Positions 18,208-28,148 are shown, counted from the first letter of the stretch. The stretch is DNA of 64,000 nucleotides from Butyricimonas faecalis (GCF_003991565.1 NZ_CP032819.1:4836001-4900000); one strand, 5' to 3'. The notes: generated by a model from the letters alone, not told the origin. Made by a program: numbers and translations.

Positions 18208-21200
18208 ATGAAAAAAAAGTTCAAATGCAAGGACTGGCCTTCCAGTCTTGGTAATTTTCGTTCTATGAAATTTTTTGTGTTATTTATGCTACTTGCGGTG
18301 TTTCATGTAAATGCCAAAGTGAAGTCGCAGGAAACAGCCTTAAGTATCAAGAAAACGAATGCTGCATTGATCGATATATTGAAATCGATCGAAGTTCAAA
18401 GTGAATATACTTGTTTGTATAGTCACAGTGATGTGGCGAAAGTGGTAAACTTGACGGTTGATTTGGAAAAAGCCTCGGTACAAGAGGTGTTAGAGACTTG
18501 TTTGAAAGGTACGAAACTTGGCTTCAAGATTGTTGACCAAACGATTATCATTCGTAATCTAACAGAGTTTGAACAACAAAAGAATGAGGTAAAGAAGAGA
18601 AGTATCACGGGAAAAGTCACGGATGCCCAAAAAGCACCTCTTCCTGGAGTAACAATTTTAGTGAAGGGGACAACTATTGGGGTTGTGACTGATGTTAATG
18701 GAAACTATAAAATCACATTACCAGATCAAAAAGATATAACGTTAGTGTTTTCCTTTGTCGGGATGATTTCTAAGGAAGTAAAAGTGACTAACCAGACAGA
18801 AATCAACGTGGTGTTGGAAGAAGATGTTGAAAACTTGGAAGAAGTTGTCGTGAATGGTATTTTTACCCGGAAAGCCAGCAGTTTCACCGGTTCTATTGTT
18901 TCCGTGACGAAAGAGAAATTGTTACAAGTAAGTAACCAGAATGTTTTTCAGAGTTTAAAGAATCTGGACCCGAGTTTGATGATTTTCGATAATATGGCTT
19001 ACGGATCAGATCCCAATAAGACACCGCAGATGCAATTACGCGGGACTTCATCTTTTAATATAAGTGAAAGTAGCGTTGATTTGAAAGGGACGTACGGGAC
19101 AGACCCAAATGCTCCTTTGTTTATTTTGGATGGTTTTGAGGCAACTGTGGAAAAAATTATGGACTTGGACATGAACCGGGTCGAGAGCCTGACTATTCTG
19201 AAAGATGCATCCGCTAAGGCTATTTATGGATCAAAAGCGGCAAATGGCGTTATTGTCATTGAAACCAAAAAAACGACAGATGGGGAATTACGGGTATCGT
19301 ATGCCGGAAGTGTGGATTTGTCAATTCCAGATTTGTCTTCTTATCATCTCACGAATGCAGCCCAGAAGTTGGAAGTGGAAAAAGATGCCGGATTGTATGA
19401 TGGCGATAAATATGATCCCACGGGATTGCCTAAAAAGTATAATCGTATATTGTCAGCCGTGTTAGCCGGGGTAGATACCGATTGGTTAGCTAAACCATTA
19501 CGTACGGGTGTCGGAACCAAGCACACGTTGTCAGTAGAATTGGGAAGTAATGATTTGCGCGTGATTGCTGATTTGTCTTATAATAATGTACAAGGGGTGA
19601 TGAAAGGATCGGAGCGAGTGAATACGGCCGGTTCTCTTATGGTGTCCTACCGGCATAAAAAGTTTAATTTTAGGAATATATTGACCGTGACATCTAATGT
19701 GAGTAATGATTCTCCTTACGGTGAATTCAGCGAGTATGCACGTCTGAATCCATATTGGTCTCCTTACGATGAGAATGGTTTATTGTCGCAGAATATCGCT
19801 CTTCAATTTATAGAGGATAAAGATAAGGATACAACCACTGATTTTGTGGCTAACCCTTTGTATAATGCATCCTTGAACACTCTTTTAAGACAAGAATATA
19901 TTGATGTTACGAATAACGCTTATATCGAATGGTTGATTAGACCGGGATTGAAGGCTACCGGACGTTTCGGGATTTCAGAGAAACGGACCAAAGCTGATGA
20001 GTTTTATCCGGCAAATCATTTAAAATTCCGTTCTTACTCGGATGAGGATTATTTCCGTAAAGGTTCATACCAGATCAACGAGGGAGACAATAAAACTATG
20101 ACGGGAGACTTGAATGTGAATTGGTCTCAAGAATGGGGAAAACATTTTGTGTTTACCAATATCGGATACACCCTCTCTGAGAACACGTTTGAGGAAGATA
20201 TCTATAATGCAGAGGGATTCCCTAACGATAAAATGAACAATATTATTTTCGCTAAACAATATACCAAAGACATGAAACCCACAGGAGTGGAGTCAACGAC
20301 TCGCGATATGGGGTTCTTGGGAGTGGCCAACTATGCTTACGATAATCGTATTCTTGTGGATGGCTCTTACCGGATGAGTGCGTCCAGTCAATTCGGTAGT
20401 AACAATCGATGGGGATCGTTTTGGAGTATTGGTATGGGGTGGAATATTCATAATGAAAATTGGATGAAGGACAAATGGAAGCATTTGAACTTGTTGAAAT
20501 TGAGAGGTTCTGTCGGTTATACCGGGTCACAAAGTTCCGAGGCTTATGCATCAATCGCGTCCTATCTGTATTTTATGGAGCAAACTTATGATCAATTTAT
20601 GGGTGCTTATTTGAAAGGCATGAAGAATGACGATTTGAAGTGGCAGGAGAAGCTTGATTACAATATTGGTATAGATGTGGATATTGCTCATAACTTTACC
20701 TTGAAGTTTGATTACTATATTTCGAAGACGACCAATACATTGTTGGACTTTACTCTTCCTGCTTCTACAGGTTTTACTTCTGTAAAAGAAAATATCGGTG
20801 ACGTGAAAAATACGGGATTCGATGCTTACTTGACTTACACGCCATGGCGGAACACGAAAGATCGTTCATTCTTCACGTTGACAGCGGCCGTGTCTCATAA
20901 TAAAAATAAAATTACGGGTATATCCGATGCCATGAAGCAATATAATAAAAAGCAGGATGAAATTGCGAGCGATCGTTACGAGAATCGTCCGGTACAGAAA
21001 TATTACGAAGGGGTATCCATGACGGCAATCTGGGCCGTGAAATCATTAGGAATTGATCCGGCCACGGGTTACGAGATTTTCTTGAATAAAGACGGAAAAC
21101 GTACGAGTTCCTGGAGTGCAGCGGATATGGTTATCTGCGGGGATGAATTGCCGGATTTCTCCGGTAATTTCGGGTTCAACTGGACATGGAAAGGGTTGAG

Positions 21201-21645
21201 CTTGAATTGTGTGTTCCGTTATCAGTTCGGTGGGCAGATGTATAACCAGACATTGGTTGATTTAGTGGAGAATGCTGATTTGAATTACAACGTGGATAAA
21301 CGAGTTTATGACGGGCGTTGGAGAAATCCGGGAGATGTCAAGCCGTACAAAGCGTTGAATTATGCTTATGTACAGAAGCCCGGAACGAACGAATATGAAC
21401 AGAAACAGATTAAAACACAAGCAACATCACGTTTCGTGCAAGATCGGAATGAATTGACGCTTTCCTCCGTGAATCTTGGATATGATATGATGAATCATGC
21501 TTTTATAACCAAGATGGGGTTAAAAGTATTGCGTTTTTCTTTCTACATGAACGACGTGTACACGTGGTCTTCCATTCGCTTGGAAAGGGGAACCTCCTAT
21601 CCGTTTGCCCGGAGTTTTAATTTTTCGTTATCAGCAACTTTTTAA
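18208..21645 (+). CDS. SusC/RagA-type TonB-dependent receptor with STN domain, locus 2
   Basis: Outer-membrane receptor of about 1145 aa. Signal peptide near FFVLFMLLAVFHVNA, STN domain (LSIKKTNAALIDILKSIEVQ), carboxypeptidase-like sandwich (ITGKVTDAQKAPLPGVTILVKG), plug (LEEVVVNGIF, LTILKDASAKAIYGSKAANG) and barrel ending SFNFSLSATF. ATG 18208 is used because the frame upstream (open from 18130) runs through the hairpin leader. The protein is a full-length paralogue of the receptor at 2255-5665, with different extracellular-loop sequence, so probably a different ligand. SusD follows after 10 bp. Confidence 0.95.
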   Translation: MKKKFKCKDWPSSLGNFRSMKFFVLFMLLAVFHVNAKVKSQETALSIKKTNAALIDILKSIEVQSEYTCLYSHSDVAKVVNLTVDLEKASVQEVLETCLKGTKLGFKIVDQTIIIRNLTEFEQQKNEVKKRSITGKVTDAQKAPLPGVTILVKGTTIGVVTDVNGNYKITLPDQKDITLVFSFVGMISKEVKVTNQTEINVVLEEDVENLEEVVVNGIFTRKASSFTGSIVSVTKEKLLQVSNQNVFQSLKNLDPSLMIFDNMAYGSDPNKTPQMQLRGTSSFNISESSVDLKGTYGTDPNAPLFILDGFEATVEKIMDLDMNRVESLTILKDASAKAIYGSKAANGVIVIETKKTTDGELRVSYAGSVDLSIPDLSSYHLTNAAQKLEVEKDAGLYDGDKYDPTGLPKKYNRILSAVLAGVDTDWLAKPLRTGVGTKHTLSVELGSNDLRVIADLSYNNVQGVMKGSERVNTAGSLMVSYRHKKFNFRNILTVTSNVSNDSPYGEFSEYARLNPYWSPYDENGLLSQNIALQFIEDKDKDTTTDFVANPLYNASLNTLLRQEYIDVTNNAYIEWLIRPGLKATGRFGISEKRTKADEFYPANHLKFRSYSDEDYFRKGSYQINEGDNKTMTGDLNVNWSQEWGKHFVFTNIGYTLSENTFEEDIYNAEGFPNDKMNNIIFAKQYTKDMKPTGVESTTRDMGFLGVANYAYDNRILVDGSYRMSASSQFGSNNRWGSFWSIGMGWNIHNENWMKDKWKHLNLLKLRGSVGYTGSQSSEAYASIASYLYFMEQTYDQFMGAYLKGMKNDDLKWQEKLDYNIGIDVDIAHNFTLKFDYYISKTTNTLLDFTLPASTGFTSVKENIGDVKNTGFDAYLTYTPWRNTKDRSFFTLTAAVSHNKNKITGISDAMKQYNKKQDEIASDRYENRPVQKYYEGVSMTAIWAVKSLGIDPATGYEIFLNKDGKRTSSWSAADMVICGDELPDFSGNFGFNWTWKGLSLNCVFRYQFGGQMYNQTLVDLVENADLNYNVDKRVYDGRWRNPGDVKPYKALNYAYVQKPGTNEYEQKQIKTQATSRFVQDRNELTLSSVNLGYDMMNHAFITKMGLKVLRFSFYMNDVYTWSSIRLERGTSYPFARSFNFSLSATF

Positions 21646-21655
21646 ATAGAATAAC

Positions 21656-23164
21656 ATGAAAGCGATTGTAAAAATAACTCTTGTTTTACTCTCCTCTCTC
21701 ACGATTTCTTGCCAGAGGTGGCTGGATGTGGAGCCGAAAACGGAGGTAAAATCAGATATAATGTTCGAGTCGGAAAGCGGTTTTAAAGATGCAATTATTG
21801 GGTGCTATATCCTGATGAGCAAGTCTTCCATGTATGGACGGGAACTCACAACGGGTTTTCTGGACGTGATCGCCCAGCAATATAGTATTGACCAAAATGG
21901 GGGAGATTATTACCGAATTAAAAATTTCGAGTATGACCGGGCAGAGTCGATTATTAGTAATATCTGGGGGCAGGCTTATACAACGATAGCCAACGTGAAC
22001 AATATTCTCGAAAATATTGAGAACAAGGAAAATATCCTGCATCCTACCCACTATAGTATCATCAAGGGAGAAGCTTTGGGGTTGCGAGCCTTTCTTCATT
22101 TCGAATTGTTACGGATGTTCGGATGGGGTGATTTGGAAAATCATCCGGAGAACTTGAAGCGAGCGTGTATTCCCTACGTGACCTCGTATAACAAGGAGAT
22201 CACGAAGCAGAATACCGGAGAAGAGGTGTTGTCGGCTATTCATAAGGATTTGGAGGAAGCATCTGTGTTGTTGGAAAAGTACGACCCATGGTCTACCGCG
22301 AAGAAAAATGAAGCTTACGTTTTGCCGAATGATGATAAATTTTACACGAATCGGATGACTCGTTTTAATTACTGGGCCGTGCAAGCCACGATGGCTCGTG
22401 TTTATATGTGGGAAGGTAAGCGGGATAAAGCTTTGTCGATTGTGGAAAATTTTATAAACAATCGTTCCCAGATCGAGAATTTAGATTGGATCAAAGATCA
22501 GACGATTAATAACGAGGCCGAGATAGAGCGTGACCTGACTTTTTCAACCGAACATCTTTTCCGTTTGGATATACACAAGTTGTACGAAGGGTTGAGAGAT
22601 TTGATCGATCCGGATTATAATAGTCCGAATCCCAATAACAGGTTATTGTTCCACACGTCGGAGTATGCCCAGAAATTGTTTGAGATTGATGATCATGTCG
22701 GAAATTCGGATTATCGCTACACGCGTTTGTACACGAGAGCCACTTCGAAATATTCGATACGGAAGTTCTATGATATGGAAAACTACAAGTATTCGGATCG
22801 GATGCCGTTGATCCGGATGTCTGAAATGTATTACATGGGGGCCGAGTGTTTGAATCGACAGGGGAAAACCAAAGATGCGGTAGCGTTGTTGAACGTGGTG
22901 CGTCGTAACCGGGGAATAGCGGAAGATAAGATGTTACCGAGCGGGATTACTTCCCAAAAACTTACTGAGGAGATAGAGAAAGAGTGGAAAAAAGAATTTC
23001 TGGGAGAAGGGCAGATGTTTTATTTCTATAAGCGTTTAGGTTACACGAAATTTCCCAATTCTTCGCTTCCAATCACGGAGAAGGTCTACGTGTTACCGAT
23101 TCCGGAGGATGAGATTAACGTGGGAGGAAGAGAGCCTAACAGTACTACGGACGAGAATAAATAG
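21656..23164 (+). CDS. SusD/RagB-type nutrient-binding lipoprotein, locus 2
   Basis: 502-aa lipoprotein: signal peptide KITLVLLSSLTIS with Cys19 in the lipobox, then QRWLDVEPKTEV. SusD core with GFKDAIIGCYILMS, GEALGLRAFLHFELLRMFG and the C-terminal PLIRMSEMYYMGAECLNRQGK plus YVLPIPEDEINVGG. Normal family length, no breaks. Works with the SusC of 18208-21645 and is followed after 6 bp by the DUF4843-type gene. Confidence 0.95.
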   Translation: MKAIVKITLVLLSSLTISCQRWLDVEPKTEVKSDIMFESESGFKDAIIGCYILMSKSSMYGRELTTGFLDVIAQQYSIDQNGGDYYRIKNFEYDRAESIISNIWGQAYTTIANVNNILENIENKENILHPTHYSIIKGEALGLRAFLHFELLRMFGWGDLENHPENLKRACIPYVTSYNKEITKQNTGEEVLSAIHKDLEEASVLLEKYDPWSTAKKNEAYVLPNDDKFYTNRMTRFNYWAVQATMARVYMWEGKRDKALSIVENFINNRSQIENLDWIKDQTINNEAEIERDLTFSTEHLFRLDIHKLYEGLRDLIDPDYNSPNPNNRLLFHTSEYAQKLFEIDDHVGNSDYRYTRLYTRATSKYSIRKFYDMENYKYSDRMPLIRMSEMYYMGAECLNRQGKTKDAVALLNVVRRNRGIAEDKMLPSGITSQKLTEEIEKEWKKEFLGEGQMFYFYKRLGYTKFPNSSLPITEKVYVLPIPEDEINVGGREPNSTTDENK

Positions 23165-23170
23165 AAAGAT

Positions 23171-23917
23171 ATGAAGATGATTAATAAATTAAACGGATTA
23201 CTGGTATTGATGTTTGTGGGAATAATAAGTTATTCCTGTGATCAGGAAAAAACCATGCTTTTCGATACGGATGGTAGTGTTTATTTCACGACTTCCGATT
23301 ATTCTTACTCTTTTTTGGATTACCCGGGAAAAGAAACGGATACAATAAAGTGCCCCATTCAGATTTTTGGAAAACCATCTGACACGGAACGCTACGTGGA
23401 AGCTGAGCTTGTAACAGATGATACAAGTAAGGTCAACACGGCTCCGGAAGGATTATATCGTATTTTGGGAGGAGTTGTTCCCGCTGATGCTCAATTGGGG
23501 TATGTGTCCGTGGAATTAAAACATACGGATGAATTGAAAGATACCGTGTATGTTTTTCATATACGGATCGTGCCGAACGATGATTTTAAAGATGTTTCGT
23601 ATAACAATAGAATCGTGGCGATACAATTTACAGCGAAGGAGATCCAACCGGCTAACTGGAACTCTTATTTGAGGTGGTTCTGGGGAGATTATTCTACTCG
23701 TTGGTGGCAATTTATTAAAGAGGCGACGGAAAGGACCTCTATTCCTTACTGGCCAGGAAATGCGGATACCGAAACCTGGTGGATGTCTGACGGAGAATTC
23801 GAAGCTTTACAGGTACTCGTGAAACGGGCTCTGAAAAAGTATAACGAGACGCATGATACTCCCTTGACTCATGATGACGGGCCAAGTAAGGGAAAAGAGG
23901 TGCAAATATTATACTAA
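23171..23917 (+). CDS. DUF4843-type SusCD-locus lipoprotein, locus 2
   Basis: 248-aa predicted lipoprotein (signal core NGLLVLMFVGIIS, lipobox YSC). The body begins with MLFDTDGSVYFTTSDY, typical of the family, and carries an aromatic-rich stretch WNSYLRWFWGDYSTRWWQF. It is the positional and family counterpart of 7188-7913. Probably a surface accessory of the SusCD complex; substrate and exact role unknown. Confidence 0.85.
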   Translation: MKMINKLNGLLVLMFVGIISYSCDQEKTMLFDTDGSVYFTTSDYSYSFLDYPGKETDTIKCPIQIFGKPSDTERYVEAELVTDDTSKVNTAPEGLYRILGGVVPADAQLGYVSVELKHTDELKDTVYVFHIRIVPNDDFKDVSYNNRIVAIQFTAKEIQPANWNSYLRWFWGDYSTRWWQFIKEATERTSIPYWPGNADTETWWMSDGEFEALQVLVKRALKKYNETHDTPLTHDDGPSKGKEVQILY

Positions 23918-23940
23918 TGTATTGAAACATATTGAGTATT

Positions 23941-25530
23941 ATGAAAATAAAGTTTATTATATTATTGTTTACGATGGTTGGTTATTTTACGTCTTGTTAT
24001 GATGATAAATCCAACACTTCGATAAAAACCATTAATCCTTTGGTGATAGATATGGGAGGGGCACCGACTTCAATGTCGGCCTTCTTGCTGGATACCTTGG
24101 AAATTAAGCCGGTTGTATATAAAATCGGGTCTGATGATGCGGATTTAAGTTATAAGTGGGAAATTTCGGGAAACGATATTTTGCCTTTTGTTATGGATTC
24201 CACGATGACCTTGAAAGCCGTCGTGTCCGTGGCTCCGAATTCCAATCCATATAAAATTATACTTACTGTCACGGATAATCGAACTCGTTTACAGAATTAC
24301 GAACAATTCTATCTTTCCGTGTATAGCAATCTAGGGAAGGGATTGGTCGTGGCTGACACGCGGGATGGAATTAACACAGATTTGAATCTTATTATGTCAC
24401 AAAACTTCACGGAAAGTTTCACGCAAAAATTTGACGAAAAAGATAACATTATTTTGAAAAACGTCTATTCCACCACCAATGGAGGAAATGCTATTTCTGG
24501 TTTGGTTACCTATATGATGACTTCCGTGCATGATTCATATAAACGTACGTTGACCGTGATAACCGATCATTCGGTACGTCGTATGGATCCTTATGATTAC
24601 GTGTTGGAAAAGACAAATAATGATATATTTTACATCCCGATTCCCGAAGATCGTTTTAAGCCAATGTGTTTGATGTATGATAATAGTGCGCTTTATGAAG
24701 TGATGATTGTTGATCACGATGTTTATGCTCGTCGGATTCGTTATGGAAACGAGAATTATTCGGCTAATCTAGAATCTTCTGATAATTCCGAATATCATGC
24801 TACCATGGGATGTAGTATCATGGAAGGATATAACTACACGTCGCTTTATGTGTATGACGAGTTGAACGGTCGTTTCTTGAAATGTCCGTACACGTATGAT
24901 GAATTACAAGTCGTTACGCAACAAACCGGGGGACCTTTTGATTTAAATAACGTGGGTAGGATGAATGCTTTGTTTATGGCAGAAGGAAACGCGAATGCTA
25001 TTTTCACGGTATTTGAGACAAAGGATGCCCAAAAACGTTATCTGTATACTTTTACCGGAGGATCTCTTTTTGATCCGACATGTAAGGCATTGGGCATGTA
25101 TGATTTAACTTCATTTCCGGATATGATGGATGCAGTCGATTTTGAATGTTCTCCTTTGGAAGAAGTGCTTTATTACGCTACGGATAAAAAAGTGTATGCT
25201 TTACTTTTGCCGGGAAGTGATCCCCAGGCTTTCGAAAGGTATTCGGTAGAAGATCCCAACGAAAAAATAACCTCGATTACCCTTTGGCGGAAAGGATGGC
25301 AGGGAAAATTGAAATTCAAGGATTCATCAAGCGACGAGGGATATTACACCGATTGGGCGATGAACCGGATGATGGTAATTGCCATTTACAACGAGAGTAC
25401 GAAAGAAGGTAAGCTTGTTTGTGTCCCGATCACGAATATTGGTAGCGGTATATTGGAGAAAGACAAGGATTATCACCAAGAGTATAAAGGCTTCGGACGG
25501 ATTCTTTGCATTACTCCTCAGACAGTCTAA
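23941..25530 (+). CDS. PKD-like family lipoprotein, locus 2
   Basis: 529-aa lipoprotein, counterpart of 7935-9560. Signal peptide FIILLFTMVGYFTSC, then YDDKSNTS. An N-terminal PKD-like module contains LSYKWEISGNDILP; the remainder is beta-rich with LGKGLVVADTRDGI and Trp/Tyr-rich strands (ITSITLWRKGWQGKLKF). ATG 23941 gives a clean signal peptide; TTG 23932 is the alternative. Follows the DUF4843 gene by 23 bp in the same transcript. Confidence 0.82.
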   Translation: MKIKFIILLFTMVGYFTSCYDDKSNTSIKTINPLVIDMGGAPTSMSAFLLDTLEIKPVVYKIGSDDADLSYKWEISGNDILPFVMDSTMTLKAVVSVAPNSNPYKIILTVTDNRTRLQNYEQFYLSVYSNLGKGLVVADTRDGINTDLNLIMSQNFTESFTQKFDEKDNIILKNVYSTTNGGNAISGLVTYMMTSVHDSYKRTLTVITDHSVRRMDPYDYVLEKTNNDIFYIPIPEDRFKPMCLMYDNSALYEVMIVDHDVYARRIRYGNENYSANLESSDNSEYHATMGCSIMEGYNYTSLYVYDELNGRFLKCPYTYDELQVVTQQTGGPFDLNNVGRMNALFMAEGNANAIFTVFETKDAQKRYLYTFTGGSLFDPTCKALGMYDLTSFPDMMDAVDFECSPLEEVLYYATDKKVYALLLPGSDPQAFERYSVEDPNEKITSITLWRKGWQGKLKFKDSSSDEGYYTDWAMNRMMVIAIYNESTKEGKLVCVPITNIGSGILEKDKDYHQEYKGFGRILCITPQTV

Positions 25531-25554
25531 ATATTAATTTTAGTTGACATAAAA

Positions 25555-26529
25555 ATGAAAAAATGGATATTATATATGTTGTTAGGTGCTGGGTTATTTG
25601 CATGTAGCGACTCTGACGATGATTTGGATGTGAAAGACTCGCCTAAAAACAAGTTTCGGGTGAAAGAGATCACCGGGAGAAATGCTCATTGGGGCGAGTA
25701 TGTGATGAACATGGTTTATTATGAAGAGACCCTTGATTCTGTTGTGGTACGTGATCATGCGAATGATAAATTGGCCGTAATGACATCCTCTGGGACTGAT
25801 AACGGATTGAAATATAGTTTGAATGACTACATCCCGAATATCGATGCCGATTCGATTCAAAAGTTGTACGATAAATACGGTAGCTTGGCAAAGGATAGTA
25901 TTCCCTTGATTGCACGGGAATTGTTTTCTTTGAGTAACGAGTACAAAAACGAGATACTGGTAGCACAAACTTTTGTGTACAACAAAGCACGGGAAGACGT
26001 GGGGTCGGGAAAGAATTTTAATAATAAATATTTGAAAAACAAACGGGTACGCTACTTGTACGAGTATGATGATAGAGCGAATTTGATTATTTGCCGGGTT
26101 TTGGAAGACATGTACAAAAAAGAGATAAAGGACAATGAAGAATTCGATCGGTTGATTTATAAGGCTGCATTCGACCTGAACGGGAATATGGTAACGTCCA
26201 TGAATCTTTATCTGTCTGATGACACCTACGGGAGTGGAGAGGACTACAGGTTGCATGATACTTATTCGTTCTCTTATTCCAGTGGGTTGTTGACGAAAGT
26301 TTCCTGCAAGACATTGAATTTGGAGTATCAGTATTCCGGAGAGAATGTAATCTCTGTTCGTTACACGGATGGGGAAAGAACCTACGAATACAACAGTGAC
26401 GGTTTTTTAAAACGAATAGATTTTGGAAACGGGGAATACATGGAAATCAAGTATGAGGCTGGACATGGAGATTTTCATTTGTTTACACCTCTGATTGAAA
26501 ATAGTTTTAATCTTCCAAGCATTTTGTAA
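25555..26529 (+). CDS. lipoprotein of unknown function with YD-repeat-like C-terminus
   Basis: 324-aa predicted lipoprotein present only in locus 2. Signal peptide ILYMLLGAGLFAC with a clear lipobox, then an acidic linker SDSDDDLDVKDS. The middle is helical (SIQKLYDKYGSLAKDSIPLIARELFSL). The C-terminal third has the short beta pattern with repeated Y-x-Y and Y-N-S-D-G-F motifs (YSGENVISVRYTDGERTYEY), resembling DUF4595/YD-type lipoproteins of Bacteroidota; that family call is tentative. It is the last gene of the locus 2 transcript, 24 bp after the PKD-like gene, and is followed by a terminator. Confidence 0.65.
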   Translation: MKKWILYMLLGAGLFACSDSDDDLDVKDSPKNKFRVKEITGRNAHWGEYVMNMVYYEETLDSVVVRDHANDKLAVMTSSGTDNGLKYSLNDYIPNIDADSIQKLYDKYGSLAKDSIPLIARELFSLSNEYKNEILVAQTFVYNKAREDVGSGKNFNNKYLKNKRVRYLYEYDDRANLIICRVLEDMYKKEIKDNEEFDRLIYKAAFDLNGNMVTSMNLYLSDDTYGSGEDYRLHDTYSFSYSSGLLTKVSCKTLNLEYQYSGENVISVRYTDGERTYEYNSDGFLKRIDFGNGEYMEIKYEAGHGDFHLFTPLIENSFNLPSIL

Positions 26530-26570
26530 AAGAAAGAATGATTTAGAAAGTTTGTTTTAAAATGATGATC

Positions 26571-26616
26571 ACCCTTATCCTCCTCTTTATAGAGGAAGGT
26601 AAGGGTAAATCTTTTT
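26571..26616 (+). terminator. terminator closing SusCD locus 2
   Basis: A 16-bp stem with one wobble and one mismatch (26571-26586 with 26591-26606), loop TTAT, followed by AAATCTTTTT. Strong Rho-independent form, placed 41 bp after the last gene of locus 2. Confidence 0.85.
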
Positions 26617-27230
26617 AAAGATATTGGATGATACTGGACTTGTATTAAAACAATAGATTTACAAATCATAATCACTAGTGGATCACTTTCGAATATAAAG
26701 TTTTTAGTATGTTTATAAAATCCTATTAGAACGCTATTCCGTATAGCGTTTTAATAGGGTTTTAATAGCGTTCTAATAGCGTTTTACACGGTAGTGATCC
26801 GGATGTGATCATGTATTTATTTTCATTTCGTGTATTAAATCGGACTTAATAGCCACGTATCTCCCCACGACAACCTCTTCTGATGTTATAGATAAATTTG
26901 AACAAAACATTCATTTCTGTATCAGAGTGGAGCATTTAAAAATTAAGATTGTTAAAATTTAAGACCTTCACATGTAAAAAAGGGAATTGGAGTGAAACAT
27001 GTCATATGTTTAGTCCGTATATAACACCGTAAATATTAAACATTTCACGGAGTAGAGAGAAAAAGAATGAAAAGGTTATAGATTTTTATTTAAAGGGGAG
27101 ATTTGATTCGTTTTTGTAAGTGAAATAATTAATTCATGTTAAATATTAAGTTAAAATCGATTTTCAAGTCACCCTTTTTGCCCCTAAAGGTGTTATATGG
27201 GTGTAAGTTCAAATTTAAGTATCAAGTATT
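26617..27230. other. gene-free interval with nested inverted repeats
   Basis: About 600 bp without any supported gene. The left part (26680-26800) holds nested inverted repeats described separately. The right part (26810-27230) is AT-rich; no clear promoter or RNA gene was recognised, although the transcript for the next gene must start here. Confidence 0.6.
26680..26800. repeat. nested inverted repeats with alternative pairings
   Basis: Outer arms GGATCACT (26680-26687) and AGTGATCC (26793-26800). Inner 16-bp perfect arms 26723-26738 and 26764-26779. A competing 8-bp hairpin AACGCTAT/ATAGCGTT (26730-26737 with 26743-26750) uses part of the left inner arm. The unit AATAGCGTT(T/C)TAATAG recurs. 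Could be a regulatory RNA switch, a protein-binding cluster or a small mobile-element remnant. Confidence 0.55.
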
Positions 27231-28061
27231 ATGTTGAAAATTGTATTAATCGTAGGTGTTTTATTATTCAATCTTGTTGGAGTGCAAGCTCACGAGAAGG
27301 AGATGGGTACATTGGATAATTTGGTGAAGAAGTTCGAGGCGAATCCTGCGGACCCCCAAACGACAATTCAACTTTTGAGAGAGTTGAAAAACCAAGGGAA
27401 GCCGAATCGTGATGTTGTGAACAGGTATTTTCAGACTCAGAAAGAGGCGGACTATTTGAAAGATTATAACTGGTCGATTATCCGGGATTACGTGGATGAT
27501 GTGAATGCTCCCCAAATTAAATATTTGTTTAAGAATCAGTCCAAGTTCATGCAGAATTTCTCGAAGGATGATGTATTCCAGAAATTGGATAACGTGTTTG
27601 TCGGTCATTTGGAACAGTACTATAACAGTAACAAGATCGAGTATAACAAGTATTTGGATTTCTTGAAGAGTTCCGGTTACGAGCATTATGACGTGGTGGC
27701 TGATTATTTTTATATCAAGCAATTGCGAGCAGAGCGTAAGTCTGAAGATTATTTCTATAAAGCTAGAAAATTATTCCGTTATTTCCCCGAGAACAGGAAA
27801 ATGATCAAGGAGATCACCGATGGGGCGTTGGAGATCATGAATGATGTTTCGCGTTTGAAGGTGATTCAGTTGTGGGCAGGTAAGACTGTCGAGTCAAAGA
27901 AAGATTTTGATGCCCTTTACAATTATGCTTTGATTTCTAACAAATGTGGTTTCGAGGATGTTGCTAAAAGATATGCTAAAATAGCTACTTCTTTGGCAGA
28001 AGAGTCTTCTAACCAGACGATGATGGAGAGAGCCAAGAAATTGTTACAGTTGGTAAATTAA
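27231..28061 (+). CDS. periplasmic alpha-helical protein of unknown function
   Basis: 276 aa with a cleavable signal peptide (IVLIVGVLLFNLVGVQA, then HEKEM). The mature part is almost entirely helical and has a TPR-like spacing (NPADPQTTIQLLRELKNQGKPN near the start; ALYNYALISNKCGFEDVAKRYAKIATSLAEESS near the end), suggesting a repeat scaffold. No catalytic motif, membrane helix or metal site was seen. It stands alone between the gene-free interval and cmk and has its own terminator (28084-28115), so it is a single-gene unit. I do not recognise the family. Confidence 0.75.
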   Translation: MLKIVLIVGVLLFNLVGVQAHEKEMGTLDNLVKKFEANPADPQTTIQLLRELKNQGKPNRDVVNRYFQTQKEADYLKDYNWSIIRDYVDDVNAPQIKYLFKNQSKFMQNFSKDDVFQKLDNVFVGHLEQYYNSNKIEYNKYLDFLKSSGYEHYDVVADYFYIKQLRAERKSEDYFYKARKLFRYFPENRKMIKEITDGALEIMNDVSRLKVIQLWAGKTVESKKDFDALYNYALISNKCGFEDVAKRYAKIATSLAEESSNQTMMERAKKLLQLVN

Positions 28062-28083
28062 GATTTGTAACAAAAATATAGCA

Positions 28084-28115
28084 GGGAGTGGTCGCGAAGA
28101 TTACTCCCTTTTTTT
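28084..28115 (+). terminator. terminator before cmk
   Basis: Stem GGGAGTGG (28084-28091) with TTACTCCC (28101-28108), two G-U pairs, followed by seven T. A TATCTTCG at 28117-28124 directly after it may be the -7 of the cmk promoter, but no TTG sits at the right distance. Confidence 0.75.
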
Positions 28116-28148
28116 GTATCTTCGCAATCTGAATAGATAAGATTGAAA

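Noticed and set aside
25594..26256. 220-codon minus-strand frame over the locus 2 lipoprotein
   Set aside because: Antisense shadow; the plus frame has a signal peptide with lipobox and fits the operon.
185..26529. Classical polysaccharide utilisation loci
   Set aside because: SusC/SusD pairs are present but no carbohydrate-active enzyme, sulfatase or HTCS regulator accompanies them.
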